A stretch of 64,000 nt of DNA from JAVJUV01 sp040220415. Its GTDB lineage: Bacteria > Pseudomonadota > Alphaproteobacteria > Rhodobacterales > Rhodobacteraceae. The notes under the pieces were generated by a model that was not told the DNA's origin, made no database searches, and saw only the letters and a list, made by a program, of their open reading frames with translations. Position numbers and translations under genes: made by a program. The DNA is taken from contig JAVJUV010000116.1 in the NCBI GenBank assembly GCA_040220415.1, positions 7,227 to 71,226 on the forward strand, written 5' to 3'. Shown here piece after piece: positions 63,916 to 64,000 of the stretch (within the stretch, counting starts at the first letter, position 1; each line of letters begins with the position of its first letter).

Positions 63916-64000
63916 ACCTGCAGGCTGAGTGATTCCATCTTTTCGGACCGAACGATCCGACCGCCATCGCGCTGGCCAGCGCCGACCCCGACGGGATGCC

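Overview
The window looks like a chromosomal segment of a marine Rhodobacterales (Roseobacter-group) alphaproteobacterium. The housekeeping block at about 14-22 kb has the gene order familiar from that group: murA, a DUF2948 gene, hisD, a UPF0262 gene, a low-molecular-weight phosphatase, infA, maf, a short RNase E/G gene, yacG and tRNA-Phe, all on the minus strand and mostly joined by 4-bp stop/start overlaps. Most of the sequence is GC-rich; 1-10.4 kb and 13.0-13.9 kb are visibly richer in A/T.

Region 1 (1-13.93 kb) is accessory DNA that I read as a genomic island abutting the 3' end of tRNA-Phe. It holds a PLD-like/superfamily-2 helicase fusion, a TIR-domain protein, a small zinc ribbon, an unknown 151-residue protein translationally coupled to a 1441-residue NACHT-like NTPase, a non-coding stretch with a strong hairpin, an AlpA-like DNA-binding protein, a tyrosine recombinase and a HigB/XRE-type toxin-antitoxin pair. 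The left genes look like anti-phage defence and are the best candidate for an undescribed system.

Region 2 (14-22.1 kb) is core: cell-wall synthesis, histidine synthesis, translation initiation, RNA processing, and tRNA-Phe and tRNA-Thr. Region 3 (22.1-35.4 kb) carries an HD-domain protein, a GH13 glucosidase, an NHL-repeat secreted protein, an acyl-CoA synthetase, an ABC exporter, tRNA-Gly, an SDR-like protein lacking the catalytic tyrosine, and a complete four-gene sugar ABC importer of glucose/mannose (Gts) type.

Region 4 (35.4-44.9 kb) is a stress cluster: BON-domain protein, Hsp20, two Crp/Fnr regulators (one with a cysteine-rich N-terminus suggesting an Fe-S oxygen sensor), a tandem UspA, a divergent Usp-like protein, a Lon-like protease and an APC permease. 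FNR-type sites lie upstream of the uspA gene and of the Lon-like gene, suggesting low-oxygen control.

Region 5 (45.1-51.9 kb) looks like a methylated-sulfur catabolic cluster: a DmdA-like folate-dependent demethylase, an IclR regulator, a methanethiol oxidase (SBP56 family), a plant-type ferredoxin, a CoA-binding protein, a crotonase-fold protein lacking both catalytic glutamates, and a DmdB-like acyl-CoA ligase. Region 6 (52-60.2 kb) has a DoeB-like deacylase diverging from a TctC-TctA-TctB transporter, a LacI regulator and two tandem sulfatases, with a 21-bp palindrome in the divergent promoter; it probably takes up and desulfates a sulfated organic acid. Region 7 (60.3-64 kb) has an MFS transporter, an unknown 252-residue protein and a regulator with a LysR-type HTH but an unfamiliar C-terminal domain.
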